Of a stretch of 64,000 nucleotides of DNA, positions 24,601 through 36,235 are shown in pieces. This DNA is from Holothuria scabra (Eukaryota; Echinodermata; Holothuroidea; Aspidochirotida; Holothuriidae). The position numbers and the translations under genes are program-made. The notes beneath the pieces were generated by a model that saw only the letters and a list, made by a program, of their open reading frames with translations, made no database searches and had not been told where the DNA came from. The stretch's first letter is position 1; each line of letters starts with the position of its first letter. The DNA is taken from assembly GCA_037179385.1 (NCBI GenBank), contig CM074195.1:4706438-4770437 (forward strand), in the 5' to 3' direction.

Positions 24601-26250
24601 ATTGTGTTCCAATTACGTACAAAATATAGTCAAGGTTGTGTAGTATATTGTCAGCTTTCTCATGGAAATTGGGTAAGTTACTTTGTCAACCCCAATATCC
24701 TAGCCTCCTAGGTAACCTAGGACCATGGCTTCCTACTGCTGGTTCATTGTACATTTTCCCGCACTCTGGAATGTTGCACTTGTTTCCTGTTTGTTACCTG
24801 GGGCGCTAACTTTGGGCCTATTTTTGGCATGTTTTGCCGGATTGATGGTGGTACACAGTAGCGTCCCACAGCAGGGGGAGCTTTTCTCACACTGAAATAT
24901 TGCTGTAAGTTAAGCATCAGCTAAAAATCGTGTGTGGCATCTTCCACACGTACAAGCTACGGTTTTCTCTTCAACCAGTTCTTTGACCATTTTAATGGTA
25001 GTTGACCTCCCAGCAATCACTGAGTTTTACACTGTTTACATTATAATTTTGGTCTAAGCCTGGTCTTAGGCTATGCCTAGATCTCGCCAAGTTTCCATCT
25101 TGACTAACAGTTAACATAGGCTAGGCCTATATACACTAGGCTATGTAGCCTAAGCTACTAGCCCTGTAAGTACGACAGTAGGGTCTGACTTGTGTGCGGG
25201 AAAAGTGCTTCATAATTGTTGGCTGAGACATCTGACATGTTTCGGCTTTCTTTCTTCCACTTTTGTGGGTTCTTCTAGGTCGAGGCCATTGGCCTAGGCT
25301 AGGCTACGTGATATAAAAATGCTGCTAACAACTGGTTCACCTTTGTAAACCTTGACAGTTGATGCAAACCCCAAAAGGTTTGTATCAGGTACCATCCTTT
25401 CTAATTCTCACCCTCAGTCTCAGACTGGGGAAAATCTTTATGTGACTGTATCAGGTATGCCTCCTCCTTGGCTAGGCCTAACACTCAGGCCTACAGTATT
25501 TCCCTGTTAGGACTTGCACACTTACCTATTCATAGCCTAAGTCAGCACTTTAAACTGCTGCTCTCCATAGCTCGATCTATGGATAAGTACTCAGTCACAT
25601 CCATTTTCCATGCCTGGCCCAGGCCTAGGCTAACCAACATTTGTTGGTTTATCTTTATCAACGCAAGCCTGTTCAGTGTTGCTGAACTGGTACTGCTACT
25701 GCTAGAAACGATCCTGCAGTGTTTTTATAGGAGGCATTTTCTCTCCTTCCTTTGTCCTTTTGAGCCTTTCTTGACCTTTACAGAGCTCCCGTCAGCGACG
25801 AGGCTTTATCCTTCAACCCAGTGTAACGCTTCCACCGAGTGCATGCACTACTACGTTCAGTAGGTAGGCTATATATTGTACTGCCTAACCGCGTTAGGCT
25901 ATGGCACTAGAAATCCCGCCATAAATCATTTTCGTGGAACTGGCTCTCGCATGTTACATGCCTGGCCAAGCAGTGCTTCAGTCTCGGTGGCTCGTACAGG
26001 ACAATTTATTGGTCTGAGATTAAGACATCGTGATTAGAAACGCTCCGAACATCGAGAAAATCATCAAAGTAACATCCCAAATCCTTTAGATTGCAACAGT
26101 TTACGGTGAATTAGCCATCTATCGGGTTGAAACTCAAAATTTTCTCCATGGTAAAGAAAGACCACTGATCACTACACTTATCGCGAACGAACTGATCACG
26201 CATGCGCGGACGGGATCTCACATTACATCGAACGTATTACGAAATAAAAT
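21387..26250. mobile_element. 4.86-kb segment bounded by long perfect inverted repeats
   Basis: 21387-21422 and 26191-26226 are a perfect 36-bp inverted pair (GTAATGTGAGATCCCGTCCG...). 21664-21698 and 26216-26250 form a second perfect 35-bp pair (ATTTTATTTCGTAATACG...). Together they describe one ~60-bp terminal repeat, intact at the right end and split in two at the left by the 81-bp palindrome. I found no transposase in the interior, which instead holds dispersed repeat copy 2 (23598-23777) and short random frames. It is most likely a large non-autonomous DNA element, or an autonomous one whose gene is split beyond recognition. Confidence 0.6.
23598..23777 (+). repeat. Dispersed repeat with GTAAGAGG-type hairpin, copy 2
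   Basis: Shares CCCATGGTATTT, GAGGCGACTAAAGGG, CATACGTGAAAATAAATTT and TGTGTCGTTAAATCTCATC with copies 1 and 3. It is nested inside the 4.86-kb inverted-repeat segment. Confidence 0.75.
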
Positions 26251-27544
26251 ATGCTTTCATCTAGCAAACCCTTCCTAAACTTTTGTGCATCACACAACTA
26301 TTCTTTTTTGATTTTGTCCTAATTTTGGGGGTGAAAAGCCAACTGTTGAGCTAGCTAGGCCATCATATGTGATCAGAGTGTAGTCTGAAATCTGTCAACG
26401 CACATAACTCTTTCTAATTGTTGGATATATTTTACTAAAACATTATGTAACTCAATTGTAGGCCAAAGGGGTGTGCTTGAAGTAATTTCATACTGGCAAT
26501 GACTAACATTTTGTCCCTTTTCACAGCTGTGTAAGATATATCAGCCTTAATTTGAAGGTGTATCCTGATAGTATCCTGTAGCATTAATTATACACTCAAC
26601 AAAATAACAAGGATCCACATGCAACGTGATGGCAGTTGAATTTGTTTGTTGCTGTATTGTATCGGACCTTGGGAATTTGTGCCCATAATCTTGGGAAAAT
26701 TGCTCCCTTGTTCAATTTTATATGGCATACACACGTGCGTAATACTATACATCTCCAAACAAAGGATTTTTCGCAGAATTACTGCCAATGTCTACTAATT
26801 GCCATCGTTTTTGTTCTTATCTATTTTCCTTACCTTCTCTCAGCTTTAACCATCACAAGTTACTCCTTATTAAACGTTGATAAAGCGTTGCATGGAAGCC
26901 GGGCCGTCAATGTCTTGTTAATTTTGGGAAAAGTTGTCCTCGCCGACTTTTCTTGTTATTGCCGACGATTTTTCGTTTTATGTGGTATTTGCAAATGTCT
27001 CGCAGAAATCTACGTCAGCACGAATGAGTACCATCTAGTACTTCCATGCTTCATCTTCCCTCGATTGTACGAACATTTTTCACGGCCAAGGAAGGTGATA
27101 GCGCTGTAACAGTTTTTGATGCGCGAAGGAGAAAAGAACAATTTTAAAAACATGGTGCCGCCCCCGTTTCGCGCCACGATATAGTGTCTTTAAATTTAGA
27201 AGCACGTGAAGGGCGCCCTCTAATTTAATTAACTAGTAATAACTCCAATTTTGTTACTCCGATTAACATGAATTTTAGCAGGATTGTTCAGAATGTTCAT
27301 AGCTATACGCTCAAATAAAAAACGAAGACTGCTTAACAGCGCCCTCTATTAAAATGTTCATTCATGTGTTTGGGAATATAAGCTCTTCAGTGTATTTGTG
27401 GGTTAATTTTGTGGGTTAACAAATTGTGTTTCAAAGGACTTACAGGGCTCAAAATATTACACATAAGTACAGTCAAAAGTACATTTCCCAGGGAGCAAAC
27501 AACAAAGTTCAGTTTGAAGAGTGCCCTCTATCCAATACATCTTC

Positions 27545-27745
27545 CTATCTCCCTATGGGCTGAGGTTGTTGAATATACCCATGGTATTTCCCGCCTGTCG
27601 TAAGAGGGGACTGAAGGGACACCAAATTTGGCTTTAACCATACATGAAAATAAATTTAAACTTTGAACTGTTCATTGAGTTGACTGACACTATGTGACAC
27701 ATTTGTGTTGGTGTGTCGTTAAATCTCATCTTACTAACTATTTGT
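27545..27745 (+). repeat. Dispersed repeat with GTAAGAGG-type hairpin, copy 3
   Basis: Best-preserved copy: CCCATGGTATTTCCCGCC, TGTCGTAAGAGGGGACTGAA, CATACATGAAAATAAATTT, GTTGACTGACAC and GTGTCGTTAAATCTCATC. The CGCCTGTCGTAAGAGG part can form a small hairpin. Confidence 0.75.
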
Positions 27746-27799
27746 GTAACATGCTTGCTCTTTTTAGAAATTGCCCTGGACATTTGGGGTGGATGGGTT

Positions 27800-27922
27800 T
27801 CTTGATTGGATGTTGCCATTGTATTGTATCAATTGTGTTTTTTATAAGGGTTAGGGATCAGGTCAGGCATTAGAGCTATCATTAGCCCGTTAGGAAATTT
27901 CTTGTTAAACAGTCCGCACCTC
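27800..27922 (+). mobile_element. Diverged second copy of the 181-338 MITE
   Basis: Shares CCA(A/T)TGTATTGTATC, GGGTTAGGGATYAGGT, ATCATTAGCC and AGGAAATTTCTTGT with 205-320. The left terminal repeat is not preserved. Confidence 0.7.
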
Positions 27923-28584
27923 CCCGCCATTTTTGTTATGAGGACTATTTAAGAGAAAATAAAGATTTTTTTTCGACCCACTAAAACAGGAGTGTATCTA
28001 AGTTGTAACACCTTAACAGTTGGAAAACTCCTCTTTTTCAGCTTTTACTGCTCTCCTGCTTCTGACAACACTGGTTCAGGTCGACCTTGAACCCAGTGGT
28101 TTCTTTCCATTTCAAATAAAATAATTGGAAATAGACAATAGAAACTTGTTTGACCTTTTTCAATGGGCATTGTCCGGTCTACATTGTGGGCTACTGGCCT
28201 GAACATGTACGCTCCAGGGCTGAATCGGGTATCAAAAAATCGGAACCCAGTACCTGTTTTCATAACCCGATTAGGTAGCAGGTACTAGACTCATAAAGGG
28301 GAAGTTTAAGCAGAAATTTAATTTACATAAGTGAAAGGAGAACCAAATCTGCACAATATGATGCAATTTCTATTCAAAGTTCAGACATGTATTCCTTGAA
28401 ATATCGGTAAAAGAAGTCGCTAGATTTGTGTTCCAAAGTAGGCTTCAGGGCAGAAGAGGTTTTATCACGTCCTCACTCAGGAATGATTTCTTCCTCTTTG
28501 TTTTTCAAAGCAAATTTCACTGTAATGTTGAAAATAAGTATTAAATTAACCTTTCAAAACTTGTTGTGATCTTCTTTTAAGAAT

Positions 28585-28822
28585 TAAAGGGCAAAAGCAG
28601 TCACCTCAACTTGAAGTAATGTAGTAGACTGTGCTGTTTTACAATTGGAGTCATGTGACAACATTACTTCCCTTCAATGTGTTATTTACTGCTTGATTTA
28701 CCCTGAATATACAATACTGAAGTCTGAAAATATGATGAAAGATACTTCTAAGAGAAATTAGAAGGAAACTGTCATGTTTAGGTGTTATTTCAAATTATGT
28801 TTCGGGGAGCTGCTCTTTAACC
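28585..28822 (+). mobile_element. MITE of the GCAGTCACCCC family, copy 4
   Basis: AATTAAAGGGCAAAAGCAGT at the left and GGGGAGCTGCTCTTTAA at the right are its inverted ends. The flanking TTAA-like words may be part of the target site. Internal landmarks match the other copies. Confidence 0.85.
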
Positions 28823-29734
28823 TCTGAAGTTTGTAGCTTTAACAGCCAACAAGCACATTTATATGGTTAACTGAATATGAACACAATTTACACGATAAAC
28901 AAATTTTTATTAATCGGCCGGGTACCCATCTCAGCCCCTGCACAAACTATTCTACACACGTGTTATGTCGTTTGAACTACAACAGGTTGTTCACGCAAAT
29001 TTACCAACCAGCTACAAGTAACAAGTATTGTAACGTCCGTAAGGCATATTTACTGAGATATGGCTATGAACCTATGAGCAGCGAGAGCAGCTGCCGCAGA
29101 CAAGTTAGTGTGCATATTTCAAAAGTCTCTGCATATTTTAAACTTTGACTAATCTGTCAACGTGGAAGCCCAATGCCTCCTGCGTTTGTGGTCCTCATGC
29201 CCTATACTGCCCTTGCATGTTTCCTAGAGTGAATGGAGCAATATCATTTCTTTAAACTTAACCTCAATCCTGAACTGAGCATCTCTTTTCACTAAGTTTA
29301 AGATTTCAACAGAAATTACTGAAAATGTATACGTAGTCCTATTTGTCCTGGAAAAGAATTTCCCACACAGTCCTGCAGTACTGTACTTATTTTTTTAACT
29401 CGGTACAAAAGTTTTAAAGTGTACCTCAAGTAAAAAAAATAAAAAATATATTAGAAAAGGGCATGGAAAATGAATTCTAACAGTCCAACTCCCATCTTTA
29501 TAGAACATTCCTGTGCTGGGATACAAAATGTTGACATATATCCACTCAAAACAAATCGGTTCATTGCACAATAATTTGTGACTTACTCTGTTGTACAACT
29601 CATTACCTGCTTTGTTTCCCTTTAAAATTAACAATGTTTTAAAAATCTTGAACACTGCCTGTTTTTAACATCTTGCATGGAGAGGGCTTAATTTATTACA
29701 TCACCTCATAAGAGTAACAGTTCTATGACACCTT

Positions 29735-29945
29735 GGTACAAGGTGCAGTAAGTTCTAGAAAAAAAACAAAGAAATACAAAGACTGTAATTTGAGTAGTAG
29801 AACAATGACATCACAAATTGTTGAGCAATGAACCATTTTAAATTGAGTGAATAAACTTCAACATTTTATATCTCAGTTCAGGAATGTCCTATGAAGATGG
29901 AAGTTGGACAGTTTCATGGGTCTTAAATATTTATTTTTGAATGTG
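29735..29945 (+). repeat. Dispersed repeat pair, copy 1
   Basis: Shares GAAATACAAAGACT, TTTGAGTAGTA, CATTTTATATCT, and AATRTCCTATGA in order with 59760-59945. Function unknown. Confidence 0.7.
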
Positions 29946-30001
29946 AGACTTTCAATGGAGATAATTTACTAAAAGAGAGCAACAGCAGATTCAGAAAGAT
30001 C

Positions 30002-30199
30002 CTAGGGACAATTTTGGTAACATATGTTTTTGCCCTCTGGAATTTTTTCAAGGGTTGATTTTGTTAGTTTGTACGGTGAATCACCCAATGACCAGTGTTT
30101 TTTGGGTGCTAGTCTACGGTGTCTCTGCAATAACTGTGTCTGCGGTACATGAGTTGTTTTTGGAAATAGCAACTCCACAGGAAATGTTAAAAAGGAGAG
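30002..30199 (-). CDS. Possible terminal exon of a minus-strand gene
   Basis: On the minus strand an acceptor-like TTAATTGGCAG precedes 30199. The frame then encodes 65 residues to TAG at 30002-30004. The protein looks ordinary (QRHRRLAPKKHWSLGDS.., ending in ICYQNCP) and is free of low-complexity runs. AATAAA lies at 29930-29935 on the minus strand, 67 bp downstream. No family is recognised. It could belong with the initiation exon at 32219, but an intermediate exon would be needed to reconcile phases. Confidence 0.3.
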   Translation of the reverse strand, partial: LSFLTFPVELLFPKTTHVPQTQLLQRHRRLAPKKHWSLGDSPYKLTKSTLEKIPEGKNICYQNCP

Positions 30200-31389
30200 C
30201 TGCCAATTAAGTTTATGGTATTCAGGCATCTCCAGTTATACTGAAGATGCTGAAATCATTGTTGGGGAAAGTGGTGGCCTGAACGCAGACAACAATCACT
30301 GGTTCTAAAACTAAGAGATTATAAAAACAACTAATTGCCACTTGTGCCACTGAAGTTCTTGTCACTTAATCACTTAGAGAGAAAATGGGATGAATTATAG
30401 TTCTTTCAACATGCCATACCCATTCTACACTAGCCTACAGATAGGTTTATTTTTAAATTAAACACCACAGAAACACTTTTTAAATCACTTTTCCATGCAG
30501 TAATTGAGACACAAGTCTGATGCCATTATAAATTTTCTCAAAGACATCTCAGGTATTGCCACAGTTTAAGTTAATGGTGGAAATCACTGGTCACAAAATT
30601 TGTCAAAAATTATGTAAAAGGAATAGCAAATCTGGTACTGAGTTGAAAAAATACTTCTTTCTTCACATAATTCAAATCAGATTTTGATAATAAAATCTTT
30701 CAACTTATTTTCAGAAAATTCCTATATAAGCCTACTATTTGCAACATCAAAATCATTACTGCAAGGCATTCACCATGTAGAGTTATACATTTCAGTTTTT
30801 TCTGAATATGACTCAGCCTATTTGTTCATATTTTGAACACATTTGGATTTATTGTAGCCTAGCCAACAGTAAGTTTGAAATTTCTAAATTTCTACCTCAA
30901 TTAGTGACAGACAAATGTTATGTTGCACTTGCAGTCACAAATCGTCTGTGGGGCTGGAGGCACATCAGTCCACCGTCTGCTGGCTGAGCATCATGGAAAG
31001 ATACTACGTACATACAGTATACCTCAGCAATATTGCTATGGGCTTAAAATTACAAAATTAGGTTACGCACCTCATAAATTTTCACTGGTCTGATTCATGA
31101 TAATGTGTATTTCATTCTAGATACGCAACTAATATGCACAGATTATTAACATATCGCTAGGAATGTGTACTTATAGTGTTCATAATTTTTTATTTGCACA
31201 AGCTAAGCTATTTTTGTTTTTCAGATGATTTTTCAAACTGCCTTAATCTTGTTATTAAGATTTTCACACTGATGTATGCTAAAAAACACACATTGTTGTT
31301 CAATTGTGACATCAATCAAAGCTGTATGGTTACTTCATACACACCACACATTGGCACAATAGCAAAAACCATTCTGCAGCAGCACACAA

Positions 31390-31572
31390 AGTTGTTCTGT
31401 GGCTCACTGGTTTGTTTTTCCTACTGCATTACTTATGCTGAGCACCAAGCATAATGGCAGTAGGTTCCATTTTTAAAGTCGTCTTCGATATAACCAAGTC
31501 AGGATTCTAACCCCAGAGCTTCCGGCTGCAAGTCATGATCACATGTTCTTATGACTACGCCATGCAGTTGTT
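31390..31572 (-). mobile_element. tRNA-derived SINE copy with head
   Basis: Minus-strand orientation. The head (about 31500-31570) has an A-box-like GGCGTAGTCATAAGAACATG and a B box GGTTAGAATCC. The body shares ATGGCAGTAGGTTCCAT and GGCTCACTGGTTTG with the other copies. Confidence 0.75.
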
Positions 31573-31996
31573 TGGTCTTCCCATTTCTCAGTCACTACTC
31601 TAATCTAAAGTTAGGCCTAAATCAGAATGAAATTAGATATAGGATGTTAAACAGAGAAAAGACACTGAAAGGGCCATTTCTGCTATCTGAGAAGTATGTT
31701 TTTGCCAAATTGTTGTATATGCCTCAAGCCAGCAGAGCTGACTAGACCTAACTATACTTAGGCCTAGGCCTAGAGACTAGATGTAAGCCTGGGGGTCTAA
31801 GCTAGGTCTGGGCCTAGGTATTTTCAAGATTTATACCCCACACTCACACCTTTCTACCTGCATCCCTGATCACCAACGTCAGTCTCTGTGCTGTCCAACA
31901 ACTTCCCTATTTTTCAGGATGTTGTCAGTAAACCTTAAGTAGCGGGTCCCTGTAGAATCCACAATTAATGCGTGTAACGTTAGCGTTTACTAGCCT

Positions 31997-32219
31997 AACG
32001 TTATTTAACGTTAGCGCAATCCTGTTGTTGACCGGGGAATTTTCTTTCTATTACAGCATGTTCACCCTCTAAATCTTTCCATTTTTCCACACATTCAAAG
32101 AACGTCGACCGCGTTGTCTCTGAAAATAGTTTCACTGCATTTACTTTAGGGGAAACACAATAAAACATCGGAGGTCTGATTTGTTCGTCGGTATTTTCAT
32201 CTGTTGTGGAGGCGGCCAT
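31997..32219 (-). CDS. Possible initiation exon of a minus-strand gene
   Basis: An ATG at 32219-32217 in the context TTTCAAAATGGCCGCC (good Kozak match, and the word AAAATGGCCGCC resembles a YY1 initiator site) opens a frame of 72 codons. Visible residues include MAASTTDENTDEQIRPP and a segment with FYCVSPK, FFECVEKW and LEGEHAVIERK. The composition is convincing for protein, but no family is recognised. The exon may end at CCCCG|GTCAAC before the frame closes. A phase-compatible exon-like block lies at about 31878-31926 on the minus strand (GCAG|GTAGAA donor). Confidence 0.4.
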
Positions 32220-32229
32220 TTTGAAAGTA

Positions 32230-34030
32230 GAAGTGTTCTCCGAAATGGTCTACGTTTCCACGTATAAAAATACTGGGTCTTCGAGTAAACTTCTAATTTT
32301 TTTTAAATGACCTAATTATTCTTTGAATGCCCCCTAAAGTAAAACATAGGCACAATTTTAGACTACTATTGCATTAAAACAGATAAATTATCTTTAAAAG
32401 GGTCAGTCACATTTGTTTCACCGGAAAAGAATTTTCAATATTGCTTGAGAGTGGAAAACGTGAACTGCCCCGCCAATAGAATGGACGAGGTAAACTATTC
32501 AACCATCGATGATATTTTCATAATTCGCTTACAATCAAATGTGCAAGAGTTAATCTTGTGAAAAGATACCAAAATTCTTTTAATTTTTTGTGAAAATTTT
32601 GAGACCCTTTTCATCCCCACCCTCGTTACTGGGTCACGGAATGAAACGATAAAGGCACACAGATTGCAGTCTATTATGCGTTGTCATTGTAAGGTCAAGA
32701 AATGTGACAGCTCAATAGACTCCAACATGACATACTGAACAAACACATATTTACTGAATTTACTCTATGCAAAAAAATATCAATCAGATGAATCAGATGA
32801 ATACTCAATGAGATTGACATAGCTTTTAAAGGTGTCATGATATCATGGTGATATATTTGGTAATCAAAATTTGTGTCTAAAATTTCTCTTCAACGGATGG
32901 AATTATTTTCGTTTTTCTAATGTATTTTATTTTATGGGGGGGGGGGAGTGAGGGGTCAGGTTGAAGAATTAGGTAAGTTCCATAGGGGTGTGGGTAAACC
33001 TCACAGTCTTTTTTACTACTTTGGCCTACTCAATCACTGAATAGCAAGATATATTTTCCACTTGTGACCTTTGATGTACAACAAACTTAATTTTTATGAC
33101 AACAACATTAAAAGATGTCATCTTCTGTAAGGTGTGATGACTCTGTGAAGATGAGTGATGCAGAAGTCTTCCTCTTATATGCTGGTACCACAAGCAGTGC
33201 ACATGATGATGTCGGCAGTCAGGGAGATTCCGTAACAACTACAACATCTTCTGGGTCTCATGACTGTAAACTGAAACTCAACTTCCAGTTTGGTGAAATG
33301 TTCTGTCACAGCCTTTTTGATGTTGTGCCTGATGGGGAAACATTGGAAGTACAGACTACGGTCACAATTTGGGAATACATGCATGTACATAGAAATTGAT
33401 CTTGCCTATGCAGCACGCCTTACTACTAACAAAAACTGATACAGTGTGGTACTTTGGAGGCTTCTAGAAGAATACATAAACGATTGCTCTTGCAGAATCT
33501 ACAGGTGATCAAAAGGGATATCGTTGTGGTCATGCCTGTATCTTCAGTTAGATACTGTATCACTCCAATTATTCTGCAGTAGATCCACTATATTGCAACC
33601 TACCACCACATTTAGCTAAGATGGCAAAAAACAGATATATCCCTTTTAACCCAAAGGTCCACAATTTTGTGGAGAGACGCAAATAACAAATAAGCTTACA
33701 TAAAGGGAAATATTTCATTTAAAATCATTTTTATTTAGTTTTTCTGACAAATGCTACACAATTGCAGTATCTCTTCAAAATATGAAAAATACTGGAGATA
33801 TTGAAGTTAACCAATTTGAACTTTTTGAAAGTTTTGACCAACAAATTTTTCGTGGACACAAATTTAACTTACTTTTTTTGCTGTGAGACTGTGAGAGTAA
33901 GAACTAGTGAAAACTAACCTCATTTTTGAAGAAAAATGTACTGCCTCATCCTATCATTATGTACTTAGAACTTGTGAAATGTCGTCGTAGAGTGTTTGTT
34001 CGTAAGTCTTAGATAACATTATGTAGCAAC
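32230..34030. other. No supported gene
   Basis: AT-rich with a G run at 32938. At 33115-33399 both strands are open. The minus frame has a CCSC..CTAC Cys pattern, but no splice or start evidence favours either strand. A repeat piece related to 8450-8500 lies at 32600-32650. Confidence 0.5.
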
Positions 34031-34039
34031 AACGATTCA

Positions 34040-36045
34040 GTCGTCATGCAATTTAGCTTCTTCGGAAAGCAGTTCGTAGTTTGGTTTCGCCAACGTATGG
34101 CTCTTTGCCAGGAGTCTTATCGCCCACTTCATAGTTTACCCATTAGAGTTACTTCACACTCCGCCTCACTGCTTGATGTAATTTTCACGGATAGCTTATG
34201 TTTAAATTCTGTTTCTGGCGTAATAGTTGACGACATTTCTGATCATTTTTCCGTTTTCACCCTTGTAATTTAGGCATTGCTATGTCGAGAGAAAATTCAA
34301 TCTTTTTCAAAAGAGACATCAACCCTGTCAGCCTTGACCTATTACGCTCCACAGTTCAAAACGAATCTAGGGCAGATAGCGCCTTTGATAACTTTAATAA
34401 GAAATTCCTAAATCATTCAAATAATTTTCTTCATTGGGTAGCCCATACCAAAAAGTGTAGTAACCGAAATTCGAAGAACTGGATTACCCCAGCCTTACTC
34501 AACTCTTGTAATACAAAGTATCGTTTATTTCAAAAGGTACCTCCGTAGTCGGTCTACTGCTGCTTTAAACCAGTATGAACGATTTCGAAATCGTCTTACC
34601 TCTGTCATCAGACAGGCTAAGAAAATTTACTATACTACTTTGTTCAGCAATATCACGCAGAACACGAAATCTACGTAGCGCTCAATTAATACCCTGTTAT
34701 ATGGTCGAGGTACTGATTCTACTCCTGATAAGATAATTCACCATGGAACTAGTGTTTCGAATCCTTTCGATGTTGCAAATATCTTTAATGATGATTTTAC
34801 TGCCATTGGTCCTGCTACACAGGCTGGAATTCCTCCCTCACACTGTAGCTATAATTCGTATCTGTCCAATCGGGTTACCCACTCTCTTTTTATTAGTCCA
34901 GCAACATGCGAGGAGGTGTAAAATGTAATATTTTCTCTTAAAAATTCTGCCCCTGGTTTTGATGGAATTTCCTCTATGATTCTTAAAAATGTGGCTCATT
35001 CCCTTTGCACCCCACTAACCTATCTTTTTAACCTTTCGTTAGAGAAGGGTACTGTACCCTTCTCTAACGTTCTCTACCACATTTAGTACAGCTTTGTGGT
35101 ATTAACATACAGCGTTCAAATGTTACTAAGTTTCTTGGTGTGTTTGTTGATTCTCATCTTACCTGGACTGATCATATCCAGTATGTAAGCATGAAAGTTT
35201 CAGAAGGTGTGGGCATACTTAACAGATTTCGACAACTTCTTCCCAGGAAAATTTTGGTTTCCCTGTATAATACCCTTATACTCCCTTACACTCCCTTATC
35301 TCACTTATTGTTATATCATTTGGGGAAGCACGTATGCTACCAGAATTCAACATCTTTTCATTTTACAGAAAAGGGCTATTAGATGTGTATGCAACGTAGA
35401 CTATCGTCATCATACTGCACCTCTTTTTGCTAGTCTTAACCTTCTTAATATTTATGATTTAAATCGGTATCATGTCGGGTTTTTTTTTTTTTTTTTTTTT
35501 TTGACTGGCTCCATTACACAGAACCCTGTTAATATTTAGTACTCATTTTCAGTTTCGTGATAGCCATTACCCTTCCCCTTGTCGTGCTTCAAATCAGTTT
35601 ATCACTCCCCTTTGTAGACTTAGGTCATCTCAACTTGGTCTTCGATTTATAGGTGCAAAACTGTGGAATTCTTTCTCCTTGGAAGTTACTAAATGTAAAA
35701 CACCATATTCATTTAAAAAGCAGCTTAAAGTTCATCTCATTGCAAACTACATTTGAACATCCGTCTTTGATCTTCCGTGTTTTTGTGTATTTCTTCCCTT
35801 TTGTCTCGTATTCAGTCTGTTTTTAAAGGGTGTCAACACCAACAAGCTCCTAGGAGCTTTCAGTTGCCACTCCTCAGTCTTTTACCTTGTTTTGTTAAGT
35901 AAAGTTACTCGTATGGTGTGTTTAAGCATGATAATCCTTACATACTGTAATTTCGTTACCTTTACCACTTCTAGAATGTTGTTATGCATGTTGTACTATG
36001 GTAAGAGATTGGAATAAAGTCTTACTGAACTGAACTGAACTGAAC
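34040..36045 (+). pseudogene. Non-LTR retrotransposon (CR1/L2/jockey-like), internally deleted
   Basis: Plus strand. The end of an apurinic-type endonuclease is seen at 34140-34270 (SLLDVIFTDS, then GVIVDDISDHFSVF). The start of the reverse transcriptase (SLKNSAPGFDGISSMILKNV) is at about 34935-35000. After a deletion that removes the catalytic YADD region comes the thumb/connection region (KFLGVFVDSHLTWTDHI, LYNTLILPY, ILQKRAIR at 35130-35400). The C-terminal block FIGAKLWNS is followed by a stop near 35755. A frame change near 34545 and a T run at 35481-35502 further break it. The 3-prime end is AATAAAG then four TGAAC units (36026-36045), the short tandem tail typical of CR1/L2-type elements. 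The clade is inferred from motifs. Confidence 0.9.
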
Positions 36046-36046
36046 T

Positions 36047-36235
36047 TAATCGAAACATACCAATTTAAATCGACACATACCAATTTAAACTGACACATAC
36101 CGATTTAATCTGACATATACCAGTTAAAATTGACACATACCAGTTTAAATCGAAACCTACCGATTTACATCATTAACGTATTTGAAATCCCGATTTCGAA
36201 ACCGCCGCAAAGCACAAACCCTTATGGCCTCACCA
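36047..36235 (+). repeat. 21-bp tandem repeat block, solo arm of a foldback element
   Basis: Six to seven units of about 21 bp (ATCGACACATACCAATTTAA and variants) are followed by a unique tail (GAAATCCCGATTTCG ... GGCCTCAC). The same units and tail form both arms of the element at 42655-43475. This solo arm starts within 2 bp of the retrotransposon tail. Confidence 0.85.

Noticed and set aside
26636..27109. 157-codon plus-strand frame
   Set aside because: Hydrophobic, AT-driven composition, no family motif, no splice or promoter support. A long random frame is plausible at this window size.
33115..33399. Plus-strand frame of 94 codons and opposing minus-strand frames
   Set aside because: Both strands are open; the Cys pattern on the minus strand is suggestive only. 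No start, splice or family support.
36047..36180. CRISPR-like 21-bp repeats
   Set aside because: Units are head-to-tail with no spacers, and the same units form inverted arms of a foldback element.
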